55,203 nt of DNA from DASWHF01 sp036393295 (GCA_036393295.1 DASWHF010000162.1:1-55203), one strand, 5' to 3'; numbered from the stretch's first letter, positions 42,908 to 50,787 are shown. The notes: a model not told the origin generated them from the sequence alone. Program-made: numbers and translations.

Positions 42908-43945
42908 ATGCGCACGGATCCTTGCGACGTCGTGTTGTGTCTTTATAAAGGAAGCCGCGAGTACGATGTCTCCGGATTCATGGACTGGGCCCTGGGCCAG
43001 GCGAGGTCGACGATCGACTTCGACTCGGCGGTATGGGCAATCGGCATCCGCGGGTTGCCGCTTCATAGCATACATCTCTACGGACAGCCCGACGAGTTCA
43101 TCGAGTCGTGGGAGCGAGATCGAACGCGCTCGTTCGATCTGAATCTCGTAGTGGAGGGTGGCGCGTGTCGGGGCGTTGCGCTCACTGACCTGGCTCGGCC
43201 CGATGGGAGGACGTCCGCGCACTACAGCCTCAACCTGCGTCGGTTTTGCGATCGCTATGGCATACAACATGCGCTGTGTGCCAGCCACCGAGAGGTCGCG
43301 TCGTGCATCGAGAACTTTATCTGCTTCTACCGAGCTCCGTATCGGGCGTCGTTCTCGGAGAGCGACCGCCAAACGCAGGAGTTCCTCGCCCCACACCTCG
43401 TTGAAGCCCGCAATAACAACCTGTTCTGCCATTTCAGCGCTTGCAACGAGCGCGTCTACTTGTCGGCGATCTGCGATCGCTTTGGTCTATTGCACCATAC
43501 GGAGTGCGGTTTCGTCGATCTGCTTCACCTCGAGTGGCCTGATCTGCGCTACCCTTATCTGCCGTGTGAATTCAACAAGCGCCTCGTCGCCAATCCGGCT
43601 CTGACTTTTGAAGGGAGCTCAATCGTCATCAAGTCGTCACCGATTGGCGATCTCGTGCACATTCAAGCGCGTCGTCAGAGCCGTGTGGTCAGACTGAGCG
43701 CCCAGGAACGACTGGTCACGAAACATCTTGTTTCAGGTCAAACCTACAAGCAGATCGCGCGCAGCCTCCGGCTCTCGCCCTCGACGGTGACCAAGCATGC
43801 GAATTCGATCTACCGAAAGACCGGGGCGGCGAACAAGACCGAGTTGGCGGGAATCTTCGCCGGCAATTTCCCCACGGAGCCGACGGGGAAACCGGGATCG
43901 ATCGCCCCGCCGCCAGCGCCGATCTCGCCGCATCCAAGGACCTGA
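42908..43945 (+). CDS. LuxR-type (GerE HTH) transcriptional regulator
   Basis: This 345-residue regulator has a C-terminal GerE-type HTH (about 263-313: LSAQERLVTKHLVSGQTYKQIARSLRLS followed by TVTKHANSIYRKTGA). The N-terminal 250 residues are not recognisably an autoinducer-binding domain and have no phosphorylation-type receiver. A Cys-rich, aromatic N-terminus is notable. GGAGGAG precedes the ATG. A terminator lies at 44164. Being divergent from the PA14 gene over a palindrome, it is likely that gene's regulator. Confidence 0.85.
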   Translation: MRTDPCDVVLCLYKGSREYDVSGFMDWALGQARSTIDFDSAVWAIGIRGLPLHSIHLYGQPDEFIESWERDRTRSFDLNLVVEGGACRGVALTDLARPDGRTSAHYSLNLRRFCDRYGIQHALCASHREVASCIENFICFYRAPYRASFSESDRQTQEFLAPHLVEARNNNLFCHFSACNERVYLSAICDRFGLLHHTECGFVDLLHLEWPDLRYPYLPCEFNKRLVANPALTFEGSSIVIKSSPIGDLVHIQARRQSRVVRLSAQERLVTKHLVSGQTYKQIARSLRLSPSTVTKHANSIYRKTGAANKTELAGIFAGNFPTEPTGKPGSIAPPPAPISPHPRT

Positions 43946-44163
43946 GACCGTCGCCAAGCGAGGGTACGCGGATATATCACGACGGCCGCGCCCAACCGAC
44001 GGCGCACGGGCCCTGTGCGCACGCCGCATGGAACCCGGGATCGATCAAGTCGCGAACGACTACCGACCCGCCGTGCGCGCACATGGCGCGCGACGGACCG
44101 TCGTTCAGACACCCCCGCCCCGTCGGTGACGCGGGGAACCGCGCCGGTGTCTCGCCTTTCACC

Positions 44164-44196
44164 CCATCGCCCTTCCGAGGCGATGGTTCTTATTTT
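44164..44196 (+). terminator. Intrinsic terminator after the LuxR-type gene
   Basis: CCATCGCC and GGCGATGG form an 8-bp stem with a CTTCCGA loop, followed by TTCTTATTTT. It lies 219 bp after the regulator stop, and its T-tract overlaps the stop codon of the convergent gene at 44190. Confidence 0.75.
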
Positions 44197-44825
44197 CCGC
44201 CGCCCAGAGCGCCGGGCGACACACCGCCCTTGTTGCGGCGGAACGAGTAGCCGGGCTTCTTCACCGCCAGCGCCGGAAAGTCGCGCAGGCTCGCCGCGCT
44301 CACCTTCTGCGAACAGGCCTCGACGGCACCGCGATAGCGCAGCGTGATGCGATACGTGCCGTCGGCGCCGGTGGTGGCGAGCGGCGCGCGGCTCTCGATC
44401 TGACGCCGGTCGACGCTGCATGTCGGGCCGGACGCGCCGCCGGCGGCCGCCTGCTGCGCCTCGGCCAGCCGGCTCTGAATCGACTCACCCAGCGATCCGC
44501 TGAGCCGGGGCAGACCGCCGCCGCAGTCCGGATTGCCGCGCGCGGCCTCGGGGTCGGCGCAGGGATCGGTCGGCGTCGCCTGCAAGGCGTGCGCCCAGTG
44601 GATCTGCGCGCCGGCGATGCCTTTGCCGCGCGTATCGGTCACGCGGCCGCGGATCGTGACGCTGTAGGTCTGAGCCAGCGCGGCGCTGTCCACACTCACC
44701 GGCGCCGACTGCACGCTGGTACCGGGCGCCGGCGACGGGCCGGCCGCCTGGACGGACAGCATGGCGAGGCCGAGCAGCGCGGCGAACGCGAGACCCGGGG
44801 CGAATCGGAGTTGTCTGGTAACCAT
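44190..44825 (-). CDS. Secreted protein with carboxypeptidase-regulatory-like segment
   Basis: This 211-residue protein has a Sec signal (about 1-28). The pattern YSVTIRGRVTDTRGKGIAGAQIHW at 54-77 and TTGADGTYRITLRYRG resemble CarboxypepD_reg-like beta-sandwich domains, split by a Gly/Pro/Cys-rich insert. Function is unknown. AGGAGG six bases before the ATG supports the start. It follows another secreted protein gene on the same strand across a 144-bp gap that holds three hairpins. Confidence 0.75.
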   Translation of the reverse strand: MVTRQLRFAPGLAFAALLGLAMLSVQAAGPSPAPGTSVQSAPVSVDSAALAQTYSVTIRGRVTDTRGKGIAGAQIHWAHALQATPTDPCADPEAARGNPDCGGGLPRLSGSLGESIQSRLAEAQQAAAGGASGPTCSVDRRQIESRAPLATTGADGTYRITLRYRGAVEACSQKVSAASLRDFPALAVKKPGYSFRRNKGGVSPGALGGGK

Positions 44826-44848
44826 AAATTCCTCCTTTGTCCGTAACC

Positions 44849-44956
44849 AGGCGGGGCTGCAAGCCCCGCCTGCAATTCATTTCTCTGTAGGCGGGGCATC
44901 TTGCCCCGCCGGGCATGCACCGTGCCGCGTTCGGCGGGGCTGGAAGCCCCGCCTAC
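44849..44956. repeat. Three GC-rich hairpins of the dispersed family
   Basis: Hairpins AGGCGGGGCT/AGCCCCGCCT (44849-44871), GGCGGGGCA/TGCCCCGCC (44890-44910) and GGCGGGGCT/AGCCCCGCC (44933-44953) stand in a row between two minus-strand genes. The GTAGGCGGGGC style core also appears at 1-204, 46472-46592 and 48314-48334. Confidence 0.8.
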
Positions 44957-44969
44957 AACAGACATAGTG

Positions 44970-45584
44970 CTACCGCCCGTCGACGCGGCTGCCGATGAAG
45001 TTCGGCCCGCTCAATTCCTTGCTCGTCACCAGGCGCGCCCCGACGAAGTCCGGTCCGTCGAGCAACCGCTCGCGCACCAGCGGCGTGCCGACGAAGCTCG
45101 GGCCGGCCAGCTCGCGGTGGGTGACGCGCGCGCCGCCCGCGGTCGGCACACGCGGGGCGAAACCGCCATCGGCCGCAGCGGGCGGCTGCGGAACCGGCTT
45201 GACGGCAGGCCCCGGCAGTTTCGCCGGCGCGAGGCCCGTTTGCGGCGCGGCCCCCTGCGCGCCGGCGCCGCTGCGATACTGCGGCACGATGTTGTCCTTG
45301 CCGGTGGGTGGCACACGGCCGTGCCGGCCGTCACCGAAGCGAATGGCGCCGCCTTCGCGGTCGAGACGATAAACCGGGTCGGGCGGCGCGGTACGGGCCG
45401 GATCCACCGGCTCCGCCGCGCTGCCGCCTTGCGCCGGCTGCGGTTGGGTCAGCTTGGCGGGCGGCGGCGCGGCCTTCGGCGCTTCGATCGGGGCAGGCGA
45501 CACGCTGTCCACGGCCTGGCCCGGCGGCGCGGCCAACGCCGGCCCGGCGGCGATCAGACAGAACATGGCGAAATAGCGGCGCAA
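44970..45584 (-). CDS. Secreted proline-rich protein with three GPxF(V/I)G repeats
   Basis: This 204-residue protein is preceded by a TTG start at 45584 that gives a full signal peptide (RRYFAMFCLIAAGPALA); an ATG six codons later would leave the signal without its basic end. A Pro/Ala-rich middle (about 28-110) leads to a C-terminal array: LAGPSFVGTPLV, LDGPDFVGARLV and LSGPNFIGSRV, each about 17 residues apart. The array resembles short beta-solenoid or anchoring repeats; I do not know the family. The gene downstream also encodes a secreted protein, and the two may work as a pair. Confidence 0.65.
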   Translation of the reverse strand: MRRYFAMFCLIAAGPALAAPPGQAVDSVSPAPIEAPKAAPPPAKLTQPQPAQGGSAAEPVDPARTAPPDPVYRLDREGGAIRFGDGRHGRVPPTGKDNIVPQYRSGAGAQGAAPQTGLAPAKLPGPAVKPVPQPPAAADGGFAPRVPTAGGARVTHRELAGPSFVGTPLVRERLLDGPDFVGARLVTSKELSGPNFIGSRVDGR

Positions 45585-45796
45585 GGTGGTTTCCCGATCC
45601 GGTTTGTCCGTGGGTCGTTGCCGGGCTGCGAAGGGTTCATGGCGCCGACCGGCTCCCGCCACGATGCCAGGAATTCCCGGCCTTCGCATCCCGCGCCCGC
45701 GAGCACGTGGACGTGGAGCAACTCGGCGAGCCGTTGCAGCAGGATGCGGATTGTCGCCAGCGGCAACGCCTGGCGCAGCCGCTGGCCCGCCGACAT
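45554..45796 (-). CDS. Possible 80-residue upstream protein
   Basis: This short frame overlaps the start of the 44970-45584 gene by 31 bp and has neighbour-like codon use. An amphipathic N-terminal helix (LPLATIRILLQRLAELLHVHVL) is the only feature. No ribosome site is convincing. It may be a leader gene or a chance frame. Confidence 0.25.
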   Translation of the reverse strand: MSAGQRLRQALPLATIRILLQRLAELLHVHVLAGAGCEGREFLASWREPVGAMNPSQPGNDPRTNRIGKPPCAAISPCSV

Positions 45797-45825
45797 GACC
45801 CGGCGGCTGGAGCCGGCTATATAAT
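45796..45825 (+). promoter_or_regulatory. Candidate sigma70 promoter of the gcvR-like gene
   Basis: TATAAT at 45820-45825 is a perfect -10 element in an otherwise GC-rich region, 70 bp ahead of the start at 45895. A weak -35 (TGACCC) lies 18 bp upstream. The -10 is the main support. Confidence 0.5.
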
Positions 45826-45894
45826 AAGACTACACTGTCGACTCGCGGCCCGGCACCGGCCGCGCCCGTTCCCAAACCAGAGCCTGCCCCAAGC

Positions 45895-46446
45895 ATGACG
45901 TCGAAACCCGCCAACACCAGGAAGTATCTCGTGATCTCCGCCCTCGGCCAGGACCGGCCGGGCATCGTCAAGAATCTGTCGCAGGCGATCACCGAGCACG
46001 AGTGCAACATCGAGGACAGCCGCATGGCGGTGCTGGGCGGCGAGTTCGCGCTGATGCTGCTGGTGTCGGGCAGCTGGAGCGCCATTGCCAAGCTCGAAGG
46101 CCAGCTGCCGGCGCTCGGCAAGAAGCTGGAGCTGGTCACGGTCGCGCGCCCGACCGAGGGCCGCGTGACGCGGCCGAACATGGTGCCCTACACGGTGAAC
46201 GTGGTGGCCATGGACCACCCCGGCATCGTGCGCGACGTGACGGATTTCTTCTCGACCCGCGAGATCAACATCGAGGAGATGAATACCTGGACCTACCCGG
46301 CGGCCCACACCGGCACGTCGATGTTCTCGCTGAGCATGACCATCAGTATCCCGGCCAGCATCCAGATCGCGCGGCTGCGCGACGACTTCCTGCACTTCTG
46401 CGACGACCTCAACCTGGACGCGACGCTCGAGCCGGTGATGCGCTGA
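45895..46446 (+). CDS. Double ACT-domain protein, GcvR-like
   Basis: This 183-residue protein has two ACT domains (about 10-85 and 95-175) with the patterns GQDRPGIVKNLSQAITEHECNIEDSRM and DHPGIVRDVTDFFSTREINIEEMNT. It matches the glycine cleavage system transcriptional repressor GcvR, which binds amino acids and controls GcvA. No gcv gene is in the window, so the target is unproved here. Length is normal. A TATAAT lies 70 bp upstream. Confidence 0.88.
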   Translation: MTSKPANTRKYLVISALGQDRPGIVKNLSQAITEHECNIEDSRMAVLGGEFALMLLVSGSWSAIAKLEGQLPALGKKLELVTVARPTEGRVTRPNMVPYTVNVVAMDHPGIVRDVTDFFSTREINIEEMNTWTYPAAHTGTSMFSLSMTISIPASIQIARLRDDFLHFCDDLNLDATLEPVMR

Positions 46447-46471
46447 GGCATTCGCGTTCGTATCCGTGAAC

Positions 46472-46592
46472 GTAGGGCGGGGCCCTGCCCCGCCGAAACC
46501 ACCTTCATCGTTTACGCGCCGCATCGGTGGGGCTGGGCCCCACCCTACACGCTTGGCGACGGGCCGTGCCGGGCGGGGCTGGAAGCCCCGCC
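46472..46592. repeat. Cluster of three GC-rich hairpins
   Basis: GTAGGGCGGGGC/GCCCCGCC (46472-46494), GGTGGGGC/GCCCCACCCTAC (46526-46548) and GGCGGGGCT/AGCCCCGCC (46572-46592) lie between the convergent gcvR-like and marR-like genes. The first two are inverted with respect to each other, giving GTAGGG...CCCTAC ends as in a small palindromic element. Confidence 0.8.
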
Positions 46593-46615
46593 GGGCGCGC
46601 ACCGCGTTCACCGAC

Positions 46616-47029
46616 TCACCGCGCCTTTCCGTTCATCGACCGCGCGAACTCGTTCAGTGTCCGGATCGTGCCCTCGTCGTAGCGCGTGGAGATCTTGCTC
46701 CTGAGCACGCCGACGTCGCTGCGCGCGACGTGCAGCTTGTTCGCGCCGAGCTCGGTGAGGCGGATGTGGAAGGAGCGCCGGTCCGCCGGGTTCTCGACCA
46801 CGGCGACGATGCCGGCGCGGATCATCTCGTTGATCATCACGCTCGCGGTCGCGCGCGTGATGCGCAGCCGCTCGCTCATCTCCGTGACCGTGGCCTGACC
46901 GGCGCCGGCCAGCGCGTCCAGCAGGCGGAACTGCGGAATCCGCAGGCCCGCGTACATCAGCGATACGTTCACGTTCCTCTCGAGGATCTGGGCCGCCTTG
47001 AGCAGCCCGACGACGTCCAGATATTCCAT
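46616..47029 (-). CDS. MarR-family transcriptional regulator
   Basis: This 137-residue regulator has the winged HTH pattern VTEMSERLRITRATASVMINEMIRAGIVAVVENPADRRSFHIRLTELG. MarR proteins bind as dimers to dyads, often releasing DNA on ligand or thiol oxidation. The ATG at 47029 gives a usual N-terminus. It is divergent from dsrE2, and a 7-5-7 dyad lies between the two genes. Control of dsrE2 and the peroxiredoxin gene is inferred. Confidence 0.9.
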   Translation of the reverse strand: MEYLDVVGLLKAAQILERNVNVSLMYAGLRIPQFRLLDALAGAGQATVTEMSERLRITRATASVMINEMIRAGIVAVVENPADRRSFHIRLTELGANKLHVARSDVGVLRSKISTRYDEGTIRTLNEFARSMNGKAR

Positions 47030-47052
47030 GCCGCCACCCGCTTTGGTCTTGT

Positions 47053-47071
47053 TTGTTAGGACAACTAACAA
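47053..47071. promoter_or_regulatory. Dyad operator between marR-like gene and dsrE2
   Basis: TTGTTAGGACAACTAACAA has perfect 7-bp arms around a 5-bp spacer. It lies 24 bp upstream of the MarR-type start and just ahead of the -35 for dsrE2. Its symmetry and size fit a MarR dimer site. Confidence 0.75.
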
Positions 47072-47081
47072 GTTATTTTTA

Positions 47082-47109
47082 TTGGCGCTGCGCCTCGTGC
47101 CTGTATTTA
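47082..47109 (+). promoter_or_regulatory. Candidate promoter for dsrE2
   Basis: TTGGCG (47082-47087) and TATTTA (47104-47109) are 16 bp apart and lie just after the dyad at 47053. Binding at the dyad could block or shape access to this promoter. Confidence 0.45.
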
Positions 47110-47181
47110 ATTAAGTTCGAATATGTGAATCGACTATACGTGATGCACAGCGCCTCATCAACCACAACCAAAGGGGGAACC

Positions 47182-47751
47182 ATGTCAACAGCCGCCGAAC
47201 ACATTGCCGCTCCCAGGACCGACCTCGCCGCGCGCGTGCGCGCGCTGGAGTCGGCGCTCGAATCCATCGAGGCCAGGGTGCCCGAGAACAAGGTGTCGAT
47301 CATCCTGTTGTCGGGCGATTTCGACAAGGCGATGGCCGCCTTCATGATGGCGAACGGCGCGGTCGCGATGGGCATGGAGGTGTCGATGTTCTTCACCTTC
47401 TGGGGATGCAGCGCCATCAAGAAGGGCCGCAAGCTCAAGGGCAAGAAGCTGACCCACAAGATGATCAACCTGATGCTGCCCGGCAGCAGCAAGGACCTGG
47501 CGCCGTCGCAGATGGCGTTCGGCGGGCTCGGGCGTAAATTCTTCAACTACATGATGCAGGGCCGCATGTCCTCGCTCGAGGAACAGATCGAGATCGCCCG
47601 GGAGTCCGGCGTTCACTTCCAGGTCTGCGCCCCGTCGCTGGGCCTGATGGGCTTCGACGCGGACGAGTGGGTGGTGCCGGTGGACGTGTGCGGCGTGGCG
47701 GCCATGTACGACGTGGCCTTGCGGGCCAGGACGGCGTACTTTATCTCCTAG
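47182..47751 (+). CDS. DsrE2-like (DsrE/DsrF/DrsH family) sulfur-transfer protein
   Basis: This 189-residue protein matches the DsrE2/peroxiredoxin-like family: KVSIILLSGDFDKAMAAFMMANGAVAMGMEVSMFFTFWGCSAIKK with a conserved Cys, and a C-terminal VPVDVCGVAAMYDVALRA. DsrE2 proteins are membrane-associated sulfurtransferases that work with TusA and rhodanese in sulfur oxidation. GGGGG lies upstream of the ATG. The tusA gene lies 32 kb away. A peroxiredoxin-like gene follows 19 bp later. Confidence 0.88.
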   Translation: MSTAAEHIAAPRTDLAARVRALESALESIEARVPENKVSIILLSGDFDKAMAAFMMANGAVAMGMEVSMFFTFWGCSAIKKGRKLKGKKLTHKMINLMLPGSSKDLAPSQMAFGGLGRKFFNYMMQGRMSSLEEQIEIARESGVHFQVCAPSLGLMGFDADEWVVPVDVCGVAAMYDVALRARTAYFIS

Positions 47752-47770
47752 GGGAAGCCCGGAGACGACC

Positions 47771-48310
47771 ATGCGCTACGCGCCCGGAGACAAGCCGCCG
47801 GCCGTCGACCTGCCCGGCATCGACGGCACCCGCTTCAGCACCGAGAGCCTCGCCGGCCGGCGTTTCATGCTGTCGTTCTTCCGCTTCGCCGCCTGCCCGT
47901 TCTGCAACCTGCGCGTGCACGAGCTCGTGACGCGCTTCGCCGAGCTCGGCGACGGCTTCACCGTCGTCGCGATCTTCGACTCGCCGCTCGACAACCTGAA
48001 GCGCAACGCCGGTCGCCAGCGCCCGCCGTTTCCGATGCTGGCCGACGAGGGCAATGTCTATCACCGGCTGTACGGCGTCGAGCGTTCGTTCCTCGGCCTG
48101 CTCAAGGGCGCGATCCTGCGGCTGCCGTCGGTGCTGTATGGCGTCGTCGGCAAGGGCTATGTGCCGCTGAGCTTCAAAGGACACCTGGCCACCCTGCCGG
48201 CGGACTTGCTGGTGGACGAGCGCGGCGTGGTCCGCGTCGCGCACTACGGCAGCGACCCGGGCGATCATCTGCCGTTCGAGCGGGTGAAGGCGTTCGCCTT
48301 GGGGTCGTGA
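47771..48310 (+). CDS. Peroxiredoxin-like (AhpC/TSA fold) protein
   Basis: This 179-residue thioredoxin-fold protein has a CPFC active-site motif (about 42-45) after RRFMLSFFRFAACPFC. Such redoxin-domain proteins reduce peroxides or shuttle thiols. GGAGACGACC precedes the ATG, and the gap to dsrE2 is 19 bp, so the two are co-transcribed. The pair suggests oxidative or persulfide stress handling under the MarR-type regulator. Confidence 0.85.
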   Translation: MRYAPGDKPPAVDLPGIDGTRFSTESLAGRRFMLSFFRFAACPFCNLRVHELVTRFAELGDGFTVVAIFDSPLDNLKRNAGRQRPPFPMLADEGNVYHRLYGVERSFLGLLKGAILRLPSVLYGVVGKGYVPLSFKGHLATLPADLLVDERGVVRVAHYGSDPGDHLPFERVKAFALGS

Positions 48311-48313
48311 GCC

Positions 48314-48334
48314 GGCGGGGCGGGATGCCCCGCC
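48314..48334. repeat. GC-rich hairpin between convergent genes
   Basis: GGCGGGGC-GGGAT-GCCCCGCC, followed by TACGGC, stands between the peroxiredoxin gene and the convergent GGDEF gene. It belongs to the same dispersed family and may end transcription from both sides. Confidence 0.65.
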
Positions 48335-49368
48335 TACGGCGGACTATCGCTGCGCCCCGTTGCCAACACCTGCTCGGCGCGCTCGGTGAGGCTCTTCGGG
48401 GTATCGCCCTCGGTGAGCGCGGCGGCGCCGGTCGAGACCGTGATGCTCACCGGCGTGCCGTGGTAGTGAAAGTGCGTGTCGGCGATCACTCCGCGCAGGC
48501 GCGCCGCGACGGTCTCGGCGGTCTCCAATGCGGTCTCGGTGAGCAGCACCGCGAACACCGCCTCATCGTGGCGTACGAGGTAATCGGTCTCGCGCAGGCC
48601 GCCGGTGAGCAGCTGGGCCATCAGCACCAGCGCGCGGTCGACGGCCTGGCGGCCGTGCTCGCCTTCGACGGCGTCGAGGCCGTCGACGCGCCACAGCTGC
48701 ATGACCAGCGGCGAGGCGTAGCGTTTCCAGCGTGCATACTCCTGGCGCAGGCGCCGCTCGCCGGCGACGCGGTTCGGCAGGCCGGTGAGGGGATCGACGA
48801 GGGACTGCGGCTCGACCGCGCCGAGGCGCGCGCGCATCCCGGCGGCCTCCAGGCTCAGCGCGCGCAGCCCCGATTCGAGCGAGGTCAGCTGGCCGTGCAA
48901 GCCGGTGAACTGCACGGCGCGCTGGCTGTACTCGTGGTCGATCTGGTTGCGGATCAGGCCGATGCGGTGATGGACGGTCGAGCGCATCTGCTCGGGATTG
49001 GCGGCGCCGCGCACCCGCGATTCCATGTCGTCGATCTGCCGCTCCAGCGCCACCCGCGCCTTCTGGCCACCCTGGAAGGAGGCACCGGTCATCTGCTCGG
49101 TGCTCTGCAACAGCGTCTCCATCTCGTGAAAGCGCCGCGTCAGCTCGGCCAGGAAGGCACTCAGCTCCCGGCGCTGCCGCTCCTGGTCGAGGAAGATCTC
49201 CGTGACCAGCGTGGCCGCGTCGCGCAGCAGCGCGTCGAACGGCGCGTCGTCCGGCTCCTCGCCCAGGCGCCGCCGGAGATCGGCCAGCCGCTCGGCCAGC
49301 TCCTCGGGCGGCTGCACCGCCTCGAGCAGGTGCGCCAGCACCGTGCGCGGGGTTTCGGAATCTGCCAT
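48334..49368 (-). CDS. Degenerate GGDEF-domain protein with intact I-site
   Basis: This 344-residue protein has an N-terminal helical region (about 10-180) and a C-terminal GGDEF domain starting DPLTGLPNR (192-200). The signature is lost: by alignment to FAVLL, the GGDEF positions read DEAVF (268-272), so the metal and catalytic residues are missing. The RxxD inhibitory site (259-262) is kept at the correct five-residue spacing. It should bind cyclic-di-GMP without making it. The N-terminus may be a signalling or partner-binding domain. The ATG at 49368 is preceded by GGTGAG. Confidence 0.85.
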   Translation of the reverse strand: MADSETPRTVLAHLLEAVQPPEELAERLADLRRRLGEEPDDAPFDALLRDAATLVTEIFLDQERQRRELSAFLAELTRRFHEMETLLQSTEQMTGASFQGGQKARVALERQIDDMESRVRGAANPEQMRSTVHHRIGLIRNQIDHEYSQRAVQFTGLHGQLTSLESGLRALSLEAAGMRARLGAVEPQSLVDPLTGLPNRVAGERRLRQEYARWKRYASPLVMQLWRVDGLDAVEGEHGRQAVDRALVLMAQLLTGGLRETDYLVRHDEAVFAVLLTETALETAETVAARLRGVIADTHFHYHGTPVSITVSTGAAALTEGDTPKSLTERAEQVLATGRSDSPP

Positions 49369-49400
49369 GGTTCTCACCGAAAATCGGAGTCAGAGAACAA

Positions 49401-49684
49401 TTAAGGAACCTCTGAACAAGTTCCCTCTCCCCCGCCCACGGCGGGGGAGAGGACTAGGGTGAGGGGGTAATATGCCGCGTTTCGCCCTCACCCTGTCCCT
49501 GTCCCTAAGAGTGCCTGACAAAATGACCTCGCATTCAACGCCGAACCGTAGGGTGCGCCCTGCGCACCGAAATATTAAGCGGTGCGTGGGACGCACCCTA
49601 CACCCGTTTCTCATTTTGTTAGGTGCTCTAAGGGAGAGGGAACCCTGCGTCACAGGCTTTACCACTTGTTCAGAGGTTCCTTAA
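49401..49684. mobile_element. MITE-like element with 21-bp terminal inverted repeats (outer)
   Basis: TTAAGGAACCTCTGAACAAG (first 20 of 21 bp) at the left end is exactly complemented at 49664-49684. Subterminal AGTTCCCTCTCCCCC and CCCTCACCC blocks match the element at 38449-38606. TTAA at each end may be a target duplication or part of the ends. It is interrupted by a second element. No transposase is nearby. Confidence 0.9.
49509..49628. mobile_element. Second MITE-like element nested in the first
   Basis: A 120-bp element with imperfect ends (GAGTGCCTGACAAAATGA and its near-complement) is flanked by TAA on both sides, which fits a 3-bp target duplication. Removing it rejoins CCCTGTCCC to GGGAGAGGG, as in the intact copy at 38449-38606. 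It contains the GTAGGGTGCGC hairpin core found in other repeats of the window. Confidence 0.88.
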
Positions 49685-49726
49685 TGCTAATATAGGCGAC
49701 AATTGTCCTCTGACCCAGATTTTTCA

Positions 49727-50335
49727 ATGATCCTCGTCACAGGATTCGGCCCGTATCGGGAACCGACCAATGCGTCCGGAGTGCTGGTGAGATCGCTCAA
49801 GGACGATCTTCCGGCGGAGCTCGAGCCGTTGCGGGAAAGGCTGGTCTTCGAGGTCGTCACCTGCGACGACACGTCAAGAGAAACCGAGCATCAGAGCCTC
49901 GAGACGCAACTGAGCGACCTGCTGGCGCGGCACAAGCCGAGCCTGTGTATACACACCGGGCAGGCGCCGCCCTACAACAAGATCACGGTTGAAAAGATAG
50001 CCACCAATTCGTTTTTACGGGAGATCATCGACCCGGCCCGGCCCGCCGCCTACTGGTCGAATCTGCCGGGAACGGATGACCTGAGGGCGGTCCTGGAAGA
50101 GCACGGCATTCCGACCGGCTACTCTTTCTACTGCGGCCAGCATCTGTGCAATCACATCCTGTATTCAAGCCTGCACTTTGCCGAAGTGCGCGGCCGCCCG
50201 CACAAGGCCGGCTTCATACATGTCCCGCTGTTGCCGGAACAAGTCACGATACAGCATCGTGACTCGCCGTACATGCCGCTGGACATGTCGAGAAAGGCGC
50301 TGTCGCTCGTAATCAACCATATTGCTCAAGCGTGA
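49727..50335 (+). CDS. pcp: Pyroglutamyl-peptidase I-like cysteine peptidase
   Basis: This 202-residue protein starts MILVTGFGPYREPTNAS, as in pyroglutamyl peptidase I. The catalytic Glu (89 in ITVEK), Cys141 (HLCNHILY) and His165 (GFIHVPLLP) are all present. The enzyme removes N-terminal pyroglutamate from peptides. No Shine-Dalgarno sequence is seen before the ATG; a TTG 24 bp upstream is open but the family N-terminus favours the ATG. It overlaps the next gene by four bases (GTGA). Confidence 0.88.
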   Translation: MILVTGFGPYREPTNASGVLVRSLKDDLPAELEPLRERLVFEVVTCDDTSRETEHQSLETQLSDLLARHKPSLCIHTGQAPPYNKITVEKIATNSFLREIIDPARPAAYWSNLPGTDDLRAVLEEHGIPTGYSFYCGQHLCNHILYSSLHFAEVRGRPHKAGFIHVPLLPEQVTIQHRDSPYMPLDMSRKALSLVINHIAQA

Positions 50336-50787
50336 GCGGCCGGCGATATCTGACCCGGTTTTTCTTCGGAGGCCTCGTGACGGTAAATATCAGGCGCGCA
50401 CTGCTGGTGGGTTCGTCGATCGTGGTGACATTCGCCGTATTGCGCTTGTATCTGCACCTGTCGCCCGGAACGAATCTCAACGTCGGCGCCTACAACATTC
50501 ATCATCTCTTCACCGGATTGCTGCTGGTCACGGCCGGCGGCCTGCCGTTGGCGATCTTTCACGGCGACAGCCGCCGACTCGACTTCTCGGCGGTCGTCTT
50601 CGGGGCCGGGCTGAGCATGGGGCTGGACGAGTGGGTCTACCTCATCACGACGGACGGCAGCGATGCGTCGTATCTTCTCCCCGTTTCGTTCTGGGGCGGG
50701 GCGGCCATGGTGATCCTGGCCCTGATTTACCTGCTTGCCCTGGTATTCTTCGCGCGCCGTCGCGTCGCCGGCCGGGGCGATGGTTAG
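50332..50787 (+). CDS. Membrane protein with IHH and DEW motifs
   Basis: This 151-residue protein starts with GTG overlapping the pcp stop. It has four or five hydrophobic helices. Conserved-looking motifs are NIHHLFTG (about 55-62) and GLSMGLDEWVYLITTDG (about 93-109), a pattern I have seen in small uncharacterised integral membrane proteins. Function is unknown. Translational coupling to pcp suggests a shared role. Confidence 0.7.
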   Translation: MSGRRYLTRFFFGGLVTVNIRRALLVGSSIVVTFAVLRLYLHLSPGTNLNVGAYNIHHLFTGLLLVTAGGLPLAIFHGDSRRLDFSAVVFGAGLSMGLDEWVYLITTDGSDASYLLPVSFWGGAAMVILALIYLLALVFFARRRVAGRGDG

